Positions 15,514 to 24,111 are shown, counted from the stretch's first letter. The stretch: 64,000 nucleotides of DNA from Streptomyces netropsis (GCF_014203545.1 NZ_JACHJG010000003.1:124001-188000); one strand, 5' to 3'. Numbers and translations: made by a program. Notes: generated from the letters alone by a model not told the origin.

Positions 15514-16938
15514 ATGCGCCGTTCCAAAATCGTCTGCACCCTGGGCCCCGCCGTCGACTCCTTTGACCAGCTGAAGACGCTGATCGAGGCCGGTATGAAC
15601 GTGGCCCGCTTCAACATGAGCCACGGGACCCACCAGGAGCACGAGGAGCGGTACGACCGCCTCCGTCAGGCCACCGAGGCGACCGGCCGCGCGGTCGGCG
15701 TCCTGGCCGACCTCCAGGGCCCGAAGATCCGCCTGGAGACCTTCGCGGACGGTCCCGTGGAGCTGGTGCGCGGTGACGAGTTCGTCATCACCATCGAGGA
15801 CGTCCCCGGCGACAAGACGATCTGCGGCACGACCTACAAGGGTCTGCCGGGCGACGTCTCCAAGGGCGACCAGATCCTGATCAACGACGGCAACGTCGAG
15901 CTGCGCGTCACCGAGGTCCAGGGCCCCCGGGTCAAGACCATCGTGATCGAGGGCGGTGTGATCTCCGACCACAAGGGCATCAACCTGCCCGGCGCGGCCG
16001 TCAACGTCCCGGCGCTGTCCGAGAAGGACATCGAGGACCTGAAGTTCGCCCTGAACATGGGCTGCGACATGGTCGCGCTGTCCTTCGTCCGCGACGCGAA
16101 GGACGTCCTCGACGTGCACCGCGTCATGGACGAGGTCGGCCGCCGGGTGCCGGTCATCGCCAAGGTCGAGAAGCCGCAGGCCGTGGCCAACATGCAGGAC
16201 GTCGTCATGGCGTTCGACGGCGTGATGGTGGCCCGTGGCGACCTGGCGGTGGAGTACCCGCTCGAGAAGGTCCCGATGGTGCAGAAGCGCCTCATCGAGC
16301 TGTGCCGCCGCAACGCCAAGCCGGTGATCGTGGCGACCCAGATGATGGAGTCGATGATCACCAACTCGCGGCCGACCCGCGCCGAGGCCTCCGACGTCGC
16401 CAACGCGATCCTCGACGGTGCGGACGCGGTCATGCTGTCCGCCGAGTCCAGCGTCGGCGCGTACCCGATCGAGACCGTCAAGACGATGTCCCGCATCGTC
16501 GAGGCGGCCGAGGAGGAGCTGCTCTCCAAGGGCCTCCAGCCGCTGGTGCCGGGCAAGAAGCCGCGCACGCAGGGCGGTTCCGTCGCCCGCGCGGCCTGCG
16601 AGATCGCGGACTTCCTGGGCGCGAAGTCGCTGGTCGCCTTCACCAAGTCCGGTGACACGGCCCGCCGTCTGTCCCGCTACCGCACGGCCCAGCCGATCCT
16701 GGCCTTCACCACGGACGCCTCGACCCGCAACCAGCTCGCGCTGAGCTGGGGCGTCGAGACCTACGTCGTCCCGCACGTGGAGAACACCGACGCGATGGTC
16801 GACCTGGTCGACGCCGAGCTGCTCAAGCTCAACCGCTACGGCGAGGGCGACACCATGATCATCACGGCCGGTTCGCCCCCCGGCGTCCCCGGCACCACCA
16901 ACATGGTGCGGGTGCACCACCTGGGCGAGAACCGCTAG
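15514..16938 (+). CDS. pyk: Pyruvate kinase
   Basis: This 474-residue enzyme catalyses the last glycolytic step, phosphoenolpyruvate plus ADP to pyruvate plus ATP. It shows 'RRSKIVCTLGPAVDSFDQL', 'NVARFNMSHG', the B-domain between about residues 70 and 170, the catalytic Lys in 'VIAKVEKPQAVANM', and the PEP/metal motif 'VMVARGDLAVEYPLEKVP'. The C-terminal allosteric domain runs from about 350, with 'TKSGDTARRLSRYR'. It starts 72 bases after ackA. Two strong hairpins follow. Confidence 0.96.
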   Translation: MRRSKIVCTLGPAVDSFDQLKTLIEAGMNVARFNMSHGTHQEHEERYDRLRQATEATGRAVGVLADLQGPKIRLETFADGPVELVRGDEFVITIEDVPGDKTICGTTYKGLPGDVSKGDQILINDGNVELRVTEVQGPRVKTIVIEGGVISDHKGINLPGAAVNVPALSEKDIEDLKFALNMGCDMVALSFVRDAKDVLDVHRVMDEVGRRVPVIAKVEKPQAVANMQDVVMAFDGVMVARGDLAVEYPLEKVPMVQKRLIELCRRNAKPVIVATQMMESMITNSRPTRAEASDVANAILDGADAVMLSAESSVGAYPIETVKTMSRIVEAAEEELLSKGLQPLVPGKKPRTQGGSVARAACEIADFLGAKSLVAFTKSGDTARRLSRYRTAQPILAFTTDASTRNQLALSWGVETYVVPHVENTDAMVDLVDAELLKLNRYGEGDTMIITAGSPPGVPGTTNMVRVHHLGENR

Positions 16939-16957
16939 GTCTTCCGCTCGTAGCGCC

Positions 16958-17007
16958 AACGGCCGTGGCCGCCTCCCCTGATGACAGGGGAGGCGGCCAC
17001 GGCCGTT
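16958..17007 (+). terminator. Terminator after pyk
   Basis: A 22-bp perfect stem around a 6-base loop begins 20 bases after the pyk stop and ends in TTTC. It is one of the strongest hairpins of the window. Confidence 0.85.
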
Positions 17008-17049
17008 TCGGTTCCCACGGAGTCGTCCGCACCTCCGCTGCGCGGCAGT

Positions 17050-17099
17050 GTCCTCAATCGCCGGACGGGCTGATTTCAGCCCGTCCGGCGATTGAGGAC
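17050..17099. repeat. Recurrent Streptomyces intergenic palindrome, copy 1
   Basis: Two perfect 22-base arms containing CCTCAATCGCCGGACGGGCT surround GATTTC. Related copies occur at 22187-22259 and 24765-24782. Here it lies between the convergent pyk and the secreted-protein gene, where it can act as a bidirectional terminator. Confidence 0.75.
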
Positions 17100-17152
17100 G
17101 AAACGGCGGGTCAGCCGTCGGCGAATGCCACCCGGACAGGCCCTGAACCGGT

Positions 17153-18421
17153 CTACGGATACGTCCCATCCGTCAGGTACTGGTGCAGGTTCGGAATGGC
17201 GAGGGTGCCGCCGAACTGGCCCGCCTGCCGGATCTTGACGTCGGTGAAGACGAGTTCGGGGAGGGACAGCGGGGGCGGGGTCTCCGGGCTGAAGGTGACC
17301 TTGAGCGTGGGGATGCCCAGGAGGTTGAGGGTGCCCTTGAGCTCCTCGGTGTACATGGTCACCTTGCCGTCGCGGATCGTGGACGTCTTCCCCATGCCCG
17401 TGACGTGGTACTGCTTGCCGCCGCTGTTGACGATCTGGTGCAGGTCCTTGATGTCCAGGGCGCTCGCGGTGAACTTCAGGACCTTCTTCCGCTGCCCGTT
17501 CACCATCGTGATCTCTTTGATGCCCTCGTACTTGAGGCCGTGCAAGGAGAGTTTGCTGGTCTCCAGGTACCAGGGCTGGATCGGGAAGGCGTGCTGCTCG
17601 TTCTCGTCCGTCACGGCACGGCTGGGGCAGGGCGTCTCCTCGGACGCGTCGGGGCTCGCGCTCGTGCTCGGCGTGGGCGGCGGCGACGAGGTGGCGGAGC
17701 CGGACGGCGTGGGGTCCTGCGTCGGCGTGGCCTTCTTCGACGGCCGGGCCTTGTCGGCGGGCGTCCCGGTGGGCGGAACGGGCTTCCCCGGCCCGGCGGA
17801 CTTCGAGGCCGAAGGGCTGGGCGAAGTGCTCGGCGGCGTGACGGGTGCGGCCTTGTCGCCCTGGTCCGACTTGCTGCCCGTGAGGATGTCGCCGAGCTTT
17901 TCGCCGATGCCCAGCGGATCGAGCGGGTTCGTGGACTTGGAGGCCGACGGGGTGGGAGTGGCAGTCGCCGAAGGGGACGTCCTGGGCGCGGCGGTCCGCT
18001 TACGGGGCGCGGCGGGCGACGCCGACGACGAGGGCTTGCCGGGCTTCGTCGCCCTGTCCGGTTCCCCGGCGTCCTTCGTGGATCCGCTCGGCTCCGGACG
18101 GGGACTCGCGTCGGCCGTCCCGCTCGGCGTCCCGCTCGGTGTCTGGTCCGGTGCCGTGACACACGGCCCGTCCAGGAAGGGGTTCTTCGGCAGGGGCTTG
18201 GCCTGTGCCAGCTGGGGCGTGAAGCCCATCCCCATCAGCACCGCGGTCGGCATCGCGGCCAGCGCCACGGCCTTGCCCGCGGGCATGTGCAGCCGGGTCA
18301 GCAGCGGCTTCCTGGGCGCGGCGTGCCGTGGCCCGGTTCTCGACCGGCCGGCCGGCCCGGGGGCCGTGCCTTCCTCGTGTGCGTCGTCAGTCGCCACGGT
18401 GCCCCCCGTCGAATTCGCCAC
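17153..18421 (-). CDS. Secreted/anchored protein of a DUF6230-DUF6114 triad, unknown function
   Basis: The protein (422 residues from the GTG at 18421) has a charged N-terminus, a hydrophobic segment at about 50-70 ('AVALAAMPTAVLMGMGF') ending 'AQA', a long Pro/Ser/Thr/Ala-rich linker of low complexity (about 85-255), and a globular C-terminal domain of about 165 residues beginning 'FPIQPWYLETSKLSLHGL'. It overlaps the DUF6114 gene before it by 35 bases. An alternative GTG at 18397, with GGGGGG just upstream, would reduce the overlap to 11 bases. The C-domain resembles the sequence type of the DUF6230 partner (beta-rich, 'VTMYTEELKGTLNLLGIP'). It is probably an exported, wall-spanning component. 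Function unknown. Confidence 0.75.
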   Translation of the reverse strand: MANSTGGTVATDDAHEEGTAPGPAGRSRTGPRHAAPRKPLLTRLHMPAGKAVALAAMPTAVLMGMGFTPQLAQAKPLPKNPFLDGPCVTAPDQTPSGTPSGTADASPRPEPSGSTKDAGEPDRATKPGKPSSSASPAAPRKRTAAPRTSPSATATPTPSASKSTNPLDPLGIGEKLGDILTGSKSDQGDKAAPVTPPSTSPSPSASKSAGPGKPVPPTGTPADKARPSKKATPTQDPTPSGSATSSPPPTPSTSASPDASEETPCPSRAVTDENEQHAFPIQPWYLETSKLSLHGLKYEGIKEITMVNGQRKKVLKFTASALDIKDLHQIVNSGGKQYHVTGMGKTSTIRDGKVTMYTEELKGTLNLLGIPTLKVTFSPETPPPLSLPELVFTDVKIRQAGQFGGTLAIPNLHQYLTDGTYP

Positions 18422-18914
18422 CCGGCGTCGTTCCTGACACCTCGCCCCCGGGGGAGGCGTCCTTGGTCAGCCGTACCGGCTCCTCCGAAGGACCGTCCGC
18501 GGCCGGGGCGGCGATCGGCTTGCCGGGCATCCAGGACACGCTGAGCGCGCCGCCGATCAGAGCCAGCAGGAAACCGATGAGGAACGCGCCGAAGTTGGAG
18601 ACGACCAGGGAGACGAGCCCGAGCAGGATGGCCGCGACACCCGCGAAGATGCGCGAATGCTGCTGGAACCACATGGTCAGGCCCAGCACGACCAGCAGCA
18701 CACCGATGATCAGCGAGCCGGCGCCCGCCGTGGTGGCCAAGCGGATGCTCAAGTCGCCCAGCGTCATGGTCTGGTACGGGATGTACATGATCGGAATCCC
18801 GCCCAGCAAGGTCAACAACCCGGCCCAGAACGGACGTTGTCCGCGCCAGTGCCGGAACGAATGACGGAAGCGGCGGAAATTGTCGATCGGCTGGGGGCGC
18901 GTGTCGGCGCTCAT
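18387..18914 (-). CDS. DUF6114 membrane protein
   Basis: This 175-residue protein has four predicted membrane spans between about residues 25 and 140, with 'FWAGLLTLLGGIPIMYIPY' in the first, followed by a polar tail. The ATG at 18914 has GAGGAG upstream; earlier in-frame codons lack a site. It lies between the DUF6230 gene (131 bases before) and the secreted protein that overlaps its 3' end, a gene order that I recall as recurrent in Streptomyces. It could be the membrane anchor or channel of a three-protein surface assembly, which is an inference. Confidence 0.8.
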   Translation of the reverse strand: MSADTRPQPIDNFRRFRHSFRHWRGQRPFWAGLLTLLGGIPIMYIPYQTMTLGDLSIRLATTAGAGSLIIGVLLVVLGLTMWFQQHSRIFAGVAAILLGLVSLVVSNFGAFLIGFLLALIGGALSVSWMPGKPIAAPAADGPSEEPVRLTKDASPGGEVSGTTPGGEFDGGHRGD

Positions 18915-19045
18915 GGCGTACAGCTCCTCGGAACCGGCGAATCGGTGGAACCTGAACCCGGCGCCACCGCTCCGGCGGTCCGGGGCGCGGCGCGGTGCGG
19001 GTACGGGGGCGCGAACCAAGCCCCCATACCCGCCCGTTCAGTGCG

Positions 19046-19687
19046 TCAGTTGTTCTTGCAATCGGCTTCGCCCATATTGACGCCCATCTTCAGGCCGGGA
19101 AGCGTGAACGATCCGGCCGAGGTCGCCCAGGCGCGCTGGTGGACGTCGCTGAACTCCACCTCATCGGCCTGCTGGGCGAACGAGCCCGGTACGTAACCGC
19201 CCCGCTCACCGTGTTCACCACCGGGCTTGGCCGGGCCGGGGCCCTTGGTGGTGTCGGTCACCGAGACGCCGATGTCCACATTGGTGAACTTCGCGTTGGC
19301 CTGGAGGTCGTCGGCGTCGATGTAGAGCTTCTCCGCCTTGACCTTGTCCTTGCCGCCTCCGGCCTGGAGCTTCATCGACACCTTGCCGAACGGGGTGGGG
19401 ATGGTGACCGCCTGGCAGAGCTTGGTGATCTCCGCCTTCTCGATACCGACCACCGCGACCGGCTTGTTTCCCTGCTTGGTGACGTCGTTCGCCCCGTACT
19501 GGACGAAACCCCAGCCGTGCAGGCTCTCGGCCGCCACTTCGAATTGCTGCCCCGACACGCTGAAGGACGCCGCGAGGGCGCCCTGCGCGACGGCCACCCC
19601 GATGGCGGCCGTCGCCGCGACGCTGGGCACCATGACGACGGCGAACCGCTTCCATCTGGTGCCACCGCGAGTCGTCATCGACTCCAT
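19046..19687 (-). CDS. DUF6230 family exported protein
   Basis: This 213-residue protein has an N-terminal signal-like helix 'FAVVMVPSVAATAAIGVAV' (about 15-35) followed by 'LAASFSVSGQQFEVAAESL', the characteristic DUF6230 opening. The rest is a beta-rich domain ending with a lone Cys near the C-terminus ('GEADCKNN') that may pair with the Cys in 'KLCQAVTIPTP'. The start has GGAGGA nine bases upstream. It heads the triad with the DUF6114 protein and the Pro-rich secreted protein. Such proteins have been mislabelled cholesterol esterases. The real activity is unknown. Confidence 0.8.
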   Translation of the reverse strand: MESMTTRGGTRWKRFAVVMVPSVAATAAIGVAVAQGALAASFSVSGQQFEVAAESLHGWGFVQYGANDVTKQGNKPVAVVGIEKAEITKLCQAVTIPTPFGKVSMKLQAGGGKDKVKAEKLYIDADDLQANAKFTNVDIGVSVTDTTKGPGPAKPGGEHGERGGYVPGSFAQQADEVEFSDVHQRAWATSAGSFTLPGLKMGVNMGEADCKNN

Positions 19688-20047
19688 GACTTTCCTCCTT
19701 CTCGGACGTACATCTCCGACAGGGGCTGGGACACCCGTGCCGGGATGGGAGAAGTGCTACGTCCTCGGGAAGGAGCACCGTCGCTTCGGTGGCGCCAACC
19801 GCTCCGCACCCGATACTCCGGCGATCACCCCCGAGCGACAACCACTGGCCACGCCTTCGCGCAACCTCGGTGGACAGGCACCGCCGTTGACGACGGAGAC
19901 CCCCCTGCCCCAAGGCCGGCTGATGGTGCCGCCGGCCACTCGGTGGGGACCCATCACCCCCGGGCGCGGACCCGTTGGAGGCCGTGCCGGGGGAATGGAC
20001 CGAGCTCGGCCGATCGTGGTCCATTCCCGGCCGGGGCACAAGAGGTT

Positions 20048-20065
20048 CGTTACTAGCGAGTAACG
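20048..20065. promoter_or_regulatory. Operator-like inverted repeat upstream of the DUF6230 operon
   Basis: CGTTACT-AGCG-AGTAACG is a perfect inverted repeat (7-4-7). The TTACT...AGTAA core resembles operators of TetR-type regulators of lipid genes in actinobacteria. It lies about 360 bases before the DUF6230 start, so a long leader or a separate promoter is implied. Confidence 0.5.
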
Positions 20066-20152
20066 GGGGGATAACCGAAGGGCGACCGACCCGCATCGGC
20101 CGGGCGTGCGAGAGCGTCGGAGCGTGCCCGGGAAAGAAGGGAGCTAACAGAA

Positions 20153-20179
20153 AAAACCCGGGCGAAGGGCCCGGGTTTT
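20153..20179. terminator. Bidirectional rho-independent terminator
   Basis: AAAACCCGGGC - 5 bases - GCCCGGGTTTT forms an 11-bp stem with an A-run on the left and a T-run on the right, 90 bases downstream of the thioredoxin-like gene (minus strand). Confidence 0.8.
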
Positions 20180-20268
20180 CTTACTGCCAGTAACAGCGGC
20201 GCCGTTTACCAAGTTTTGGCAAAGCGCTGCGATCGTTCCGTTTGTGTTGCGGGAGGTGCGGGAGTCCG

Positions 20269-21246
20269 TCAGAACAGCGCGCGGGAGAGCGCGGTACGCG
20301 CTGCCGTCACCCGCGGATCATCCGGACCGATCACCTCGAAGAGCTCCAACAGCCGCACCCGTGCCGCGTTCCGGTCCTCGCCGGCCGTCCGCTTCACCGC
20401 GTCGATCAGACGGCCGAAGGCGTCCTCGACATGCCCGCCGACCAGGTCGAGGTCGGCGGCGGCGAGCTGCGCGGTCACATCGGTGGGGCGCTCGGCGGCT
20501 TCCCGGCGCACCTTCTGCGGGTCCAGGTCCTGGACGCGCTGGAGGAGTTCGGCCTGGGACAGACCGAGCTTCGCCTCCAGATTGCCCGGGTCGTCGGACA
20601 GCACATTCTTGTACGCCTGGAGGGCGCCGCCCAGGTCACCGGCGTCCAGCGCCTCGTGGGCCAGGGCCAGCGCGCTGTCGTGCGGGCCCGCGGGCGGCTG
20701 CGGCGCGGCCGGTGCGGCCGACCCGTCGGCCGCACCGGGCTGCACCGGTGCGCCCACGATCCCGAAGCGCTGCTCCGAGACCTGGATGAGCTGGTCCAGC
20801 ACCTCCCGGATCTGCGCCTCGGGCGCGGCACCCTGGAACAGCGGCAGGGCCTGCCCGGCCACCACCGCGAAGACCGCGGGGATGGACTGCACGCCGAACT
20901 GCTGGAAGAGCATCTGATTGGCTTCGACATCGACCTTGGCGAGCACGAACCGGCCGGCGTACTCCGCCGCCAGTCGCTCCAGCAGCGGGCCGAGCTGCTT
21001 GCACGGCTCGCACCATTCGGCCCAGAAGTCGATGACGACCGGCACCTCGGCGGAGCGCTGGAGGACCTCGAGCTCGAAACCCGCCTCGTCGACGTCGAAG
21101 ACGAGGCTCGAGGCGGCGGCGGGCGGCGTACCGCCCTGGCGCGCCGCTTCCGCGCGCGCCTGCTCGGCCTTCTGCTTGGCTTCCCCGGCCGCCTTCACCG
21201 CGGCGAGGTCGACCACTCCACTCATGGACATGTTCCGTGGCTGCAT
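20269..21246 (-). CDS. Thioredoxin-fold co-chaperone (YbbN/CnoX-like)
   Basis: This 325-residue cytosolic protein has a thioredoxin domain (about 70-175) with the active site 'WCEPCKQ' intact, followed by a C-terminal helical region of tetratricopeptide type (about 210-325) with 'LALAHEALDAGDLGGALQAY'. This thioredoxin-TPR architecture matches YbbN, which protects chaperone clients under oxidative stress. The acidic/Ala N-terminus of about 60 residues is extra. I chose the ATG at 21246 because GGAGGAT lies upstream. It is monocistronic and divergent from a TetR gene. Confidence 0.88.
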   Translation of the reverse strand: MQPRNMSMSGVVDLAAVKAAGEAKQKAEQARAEAARQGGTPPAAASSLVFDVDEAGFELEVLQRSAEVPVVIDFWAEWCEPCKQLGPLLERLAAEYAGRFVLAKVDVEANQMLFQQFGVQSIPAVFAVVAGQALPLFQGAAPEAQIREVLDQLIQVSEQRFGIVGAPVQPGAADGSAAPAAPQPPAGPHDSALALAHEALDAGDLGGALQAYKNVLSDDPGNLEAKLGLSQAELLQRVQDLDPQKVRREAAERPTDVTAQLAAADLDLVGGHVEDAFGRLIDAVKRTAGEDRNAARVRLLELFEVIGPDDPRVTAARTALSRALF

Positions 21247-21362
21247 GGGCCTATCCTCCCCCCTCCGCGCGGCGATCGGAAAAACGCACGTCGTCACGTG
21301 ATCTCATAGCGGTTCGCAATCGACACCGGGTCCCCACCCGGCATCCGTGGTTGTCGCTCTTT

Positions 21363-21379
21363 CGCTACGAGTCGTAGCG
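21363..21379. promoter_or_regulatory. Inverted repeat in the trx-tetR divergent region
   Basis: CGCTACGA-G-TCGTAGCG, a perfect 17-base palindrome, lies between the divergent starts at 21246 and 21511. It is a candidate operator of the TetR regulator. Confidence 0.4.
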
Positions 21380-21510
21380 TAACTGCAACCCCACACCCCT
21401 CCGCAAGCATTTCCGGTGATCTGCCTCACGGGCAGGCGCACAAAGGGGCGCACGAAGAGGCGCACGAGGGTCACGCGTCACCGGTCGTACTCACGGGTAA
21501 GGTCGCGGGC

Positions 21511-22143
21511 ATGACTTCCGCCTCCCCCTCCGGGCGCCGGACGGGCCGCCCGCGCAGCGCCGAGGCCGACCGCGCGATCCTCGACGCGACGCGCGCGGCG
21601 CTGGTCGAACTCGGCTGGGGAAAGCTGACGCTGGGCGACGTGGCGTCCCGCGCCGGGGTCGCGAAGACCACTCTCTACCGGCGCTGGGCGGGCAAGAGCG
21701 AACTCGTCGTGGACGCCGTGGCCGCGCTCTTCGACGAACACCTGGAGCTCCCCGACCGGGGCGGCCTCCAGGCCGACATCGAGGGGGTCGTGCTCCAGTT
21801 CGCGGCCCTGCTGGAACGCCCGGAGACGAAGACGGCCCTGATGGCCGTGGTGGCCGAATCCACTCGCGACGACGCCCTGCGCGCCCGGATCCGTTCCGCG
21901 ATCGTGGACCGGCAGAAGACGCTGGTGCTCCTGGGGCGGGAGCGGGCACAGGCGCGGGGGGAACTGCCGCACGAGTCGGACCCGGGCGCGGCCGACCGCA
22001 ACGCGGACCTGATCTTCGACGTGATCGCGGGGACGGTGCTGCACCGCACGCTGGTCAGCGCGGAGTCGGTGGACGCTGAGTGGGCGCGGAGCTTCGCGGC
22101 GCTGGTGGTCGGCGGGCTGGCGTCGGTGGGAACTCTCCCCTGA
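21511..22143 (+). CDS. TetR-family transcriptional regulator
   Basis: This 210-residue regulator has an N-terminal HTH (about 15-65), with 'LTLGDVASRAGVAKTTLYRRW' as the recognition unit and a helical ligand-binding/dimerisation domain behind it. The 'GRPRSAEADRAILDATRAAL' opening is typical. It is convergent with icmA (150 bases between the stops) and divergent from the thioredoxin-like gene. It may regulate itself through the palindrome at 21363 or may act on the palindrome in front of icmA. Neither is proven by sequence. Confidence 0.9.
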   Translation: MTSASPSGRRTGRPRSAEADRAILDATRAALVELGWGKLTLGDVASRAGVAKTTLYRRWAGKSELVVDAVAALFDEHLELPDRGGLQADIEGVVLQFAALLERPETKTALMAVVAESTRDDALRARIRSAIVDRQKTLVLLGRERAQARGELPHESDPGAADRNADLIFDVIAGTVLHRTLVSAESVDAEWARSFAALVVGGLASVGTLP

Positions 22144-22186
22144 CCCGCCCCTTCCCGAAACCGAGGGCATGCCCCAGGCCCCTTTT

Positions 22187-22259
22187 GTCCTCAAGCGCGG
22201 GACGGGCTTGGTTTTCCAGCCCGTCCGGGCACAATCCAGCCCGTCCGGCGATTGAGGAC
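22187..22259. repeat. Recurrent intergenic palindrome, copy 2 (partly duplicated)
   Basis: The left arm reads GTCCTCAAGCGCGGGACGGG. The right arm CAGCCCGTCCGG occurs twice (the second followed by CGATTGAGGAC), so this copy has an internal duplication of one arm. It is followed by a GC-rich hairpin at 22261-22282. It lies between the convergent tetR and icmA genes. Confidence 0.65.
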
Positions 22260-22293
22260 CGGGGTCCGGGGCGGAGCCCCGGGTCAGGAGCCG

Positions 22294-23997
22294 TCAGAAC
22301 CCCGCCGGCTCCGTGTACGTCCCCCACTCGTCCCGCAGCACGTCACAGATCTCACCCAGCGTCGCCTCGGCCCGCACCGCCTCCAGCATCGGCTCGATCA
22401 TGTTGGCGCCCTCCCGGGCCGCGGTCAGCATGGCCTCGAGACCGGCCTTCACCTTCGCGTCGTCGCGCCCGGCCTTCCGCCCGCCCAGGACCCGGACCTG
22501 CTCCCGCTCGACCTCGTGGCTGACCCGCAGGATCTCCAGGTCGCCGGTCACCGACCCGTGGTGGCAGTTGACGCCGACGACCCGCTTGTCGCCCTTCTCC
22601 AGGGACCGCTGGTACTGGAAGGCGGACTCGGCGATCTCGCCCGTGAACCAGCCGTCCTCGATGCCGCGCAGGATGCCGGACGTGATCGGGCCGATGGGGT
22701 GCTCGCCGCCGCCGTGCACGGCACGGGTGCCGCGCTCACGGATCTGCTCGAAGATCTTCTCCGCGTCGGCCTCGATCCGGTCGGTGAGCTGCTCGACGTA
22801 CCAGGAACCGCCCAGCGGGTCCGCGACGTTGGCGACGCCGGTCTCCTCCATCAGCACCTGTTGCGTGCGCAGGGCGATCTCGGCGGCCTGCTCGCTCGGG
22901 AGGGCGAGGGTCTCGTCGAGGGCGTTGGTGTGCAGGGAGTTCGTGCCGCCGAGGACGGCGGACAGGGCCTCCACGGCCGTGCGGACGACGTTGTTGTACG
23001 GCTGCTGCGCGGTCAGTGACACGCCCGCCGTCTGTGTGTGGAAACGCAGCCACTGGGCCTTGTCGGTCTTGGCGCCGTAGACGTCCCTCATCCAGCGGGC
23101 CCAGATCCGGCGGGCCGCGCGGAACTTGGCGATCTCCTCGAAGAAGTCGAGGTGCGCGTCGAAGAAGAAGGAGAGCCCCGGGGCGAACGTGTCCACGTCC
23201 AGGCCCCGGGAGAGCCCGAGCTCCACGTAGCCGAAGCCGTCGGCAAGGGTGTACGCGAGCTCCTGCGCGGCCGTGGCCCCGGCCTCGCGGATGTGGTAGC
23301 CGGAGACGGAGAGGGGCTTGTAGGCGGGGATGGCGCGGGCGCAGTGCTCCATCAGGTCGCCGATCAGGCGCAGGTGCGGCTCGGGCGGGAAGAGCCACTC
23401 CTTCTGCGCGATGTACTCCTTGAAGATGTCGGTCTGGAGCGTGCCGTTGAGTACGGCGGGGTCGATGCCCTGCCGCTCGGCGGCCACCAGGTACATGCAG
23501 AAGACGGGCACGGCGGGCCCGCTGATCGTCATCGAGGTCGTCACGTCACCGAGCGGGATGTCCTTGAAGAGGACCTCCATGTCGGCGGCGGAGTCGATGG
23601 CGACGCCGCAGTGGCCGACCTCGCCGAGCGAGCGCGCGTCGTCGGAGTCGCGGCCCATGAGGGTCGGCATGTCGAACGCGACCGAGAGTCCGCCGCCGCC
23701 CGCGGCGAGGATCATCTTGTACCGCTCGTTGGTCTGCTCGGCGTTGCCGAAGCCGGCGAACTGGCGGATGGTCCAGGTCCGGCCGCGGTAGCCGGTCGCG
23801 TGGAGCCCCCGGGTGAAGGGGTACTCGCCGGGCCAGCCGATCCGCTCGAAGCCCTCGTAGGAGTCGCCGGGGCGGGGCCCGTAGACCGGGTCGACCGGGT
23901 CACCGGAGAGCGTGGTGAAGTCGGCGTCACGCTTGCGTGCCGCGTCGTAACGGGCCTGCCATCGGCTGCGCCCTGCCTCGATCGCCTCTGCGTCCAT
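22294..23997 (-). CDS. icmA: Isobutyryl-CoA mutase large subunit
   Basis: This 567-residue B12-dependent mutase subunit interconverts isobutyryl-CoA and n-butyryl-CoA, linking valine catabolism with butyryl units for polyketides and fatty acids. The TIM-barrel substrate domain is present, but no C-terminal B12 domain. That domain belongs to a separate small subunit (IcmB) not seen in this window. Counting from the ATG at 23997, Phe80 ('IRQFAGFG') and Gln198 ('EYIAQKEW') occupy the positions that are Tyr and Arg in methylmalonyl-CoA mutase, which identifies an isobutyryl-CoA mutase. In-frame codons further upstream would run into the operator. meaB, a mutase chaperone, lies 29 kb away. Confidence 0.94.
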   Translation of the reverse strand: MDAEAIEAGRSRWQARYDAARKRDADFTTLSGDPVDPVYGPRPGDSYEGFERIGWPGEYPFTRGLHATGYRGRTWTIRQFAGFGNAEQTNERYKMILAAGGGGLSVAFDMPTLMGRDSDDARSLGEVGHCGVAIDSAADMEVLFKDIPLGDVTTSMTISGPAVPVFCMYLVAAERQGIDPAVLNGTLQTDIFKEYIAQKEWLFPPEPHLRLIGDLMEHCARAIPAYKPLSVSGYHIREAGATAAQELAYTLADGFGYVELGLSRGLDVDTFAPGLSFFFDAHLDFFEEIAKFRAARRIWARWMRDVYGAKTDKAQWLRFHTQTAGVSLTAQQPYNNVVRTAVEALSAVLGGTNSLHTNALDETLALPSEQAAEIALRTQQVLMEETGVANVADPLGGSWYVEQLTDRIEADAEKIFEQIRERGTRAVHGGGEHPIGPITSGILRGIEDGWFTGEIAESAFQYQRSLEKGDKRVVGVNCHHGSVTGDLEILRVSHEVEREQVRVLGGRKAGRDDAKVKAGLEAMLTAAREGANMIEPMLEAVRAEATLGEICDVLRDEWGTYTEPAGF

Positions 23998-24044
23998 AAC
24001 GCTGCCTGCCGCCTCTCGCGCTGCCCGCCGCCTCGCGGGGCCAG

Positions 24045-24068
24045 ATTTACTAGGACGTCCTAGTAAAT
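24045..24068. promoter_or_regulatory. 24-bp perfect palindrome upstream of icmA
   Basis: ATTTACTAGGAC is followed directly by its reverse complement, giving 24 bases of perfect symmetry and unusually low GC. It is 48 bases before the icmA ATG, in the promoter region. It has the form of a TetR-family operator. Confidence 0.7.
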
Positions 24069-24080
24069 GGTCGCGCACAA

Positions 24081-24111
24081 ACGCCCCGGACACAAGGCTT
24101 GTCCGGGGCGT
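24081..24111 (-). terminator. Terminator downstream of the DUF3817 gene
   Basis: ACGCCCCGGACA and its exact reverse complement form a 12-bp stem with a 7-base loop. It lies between the DUF3817 stop (24291) and the icmA operator, so it would insulate icmA from read-through. Confidence 0.6.

Larger units (their letters stand above)
19688..20268. other. 581-base gap with an operator-like palindrome and a terminator
   Basis: No coding frame with plausible start, length and codon bias was found. It holds the upstream region of the DUF6230 operon, an 18-base inverted repeat at 20048-20065 and a bidirectional terminator at 20153-20179. Confidence 0.6.

Noticed and set aside
11986..17169. A minus-strand open frame of more than 1700 codons opposite pta, ackA and pyk
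   Set aside because: It is antisense to three well-conserved enzymes, rich in Gly/Arg/His with no domain, and results from the strong third-position GC bias.
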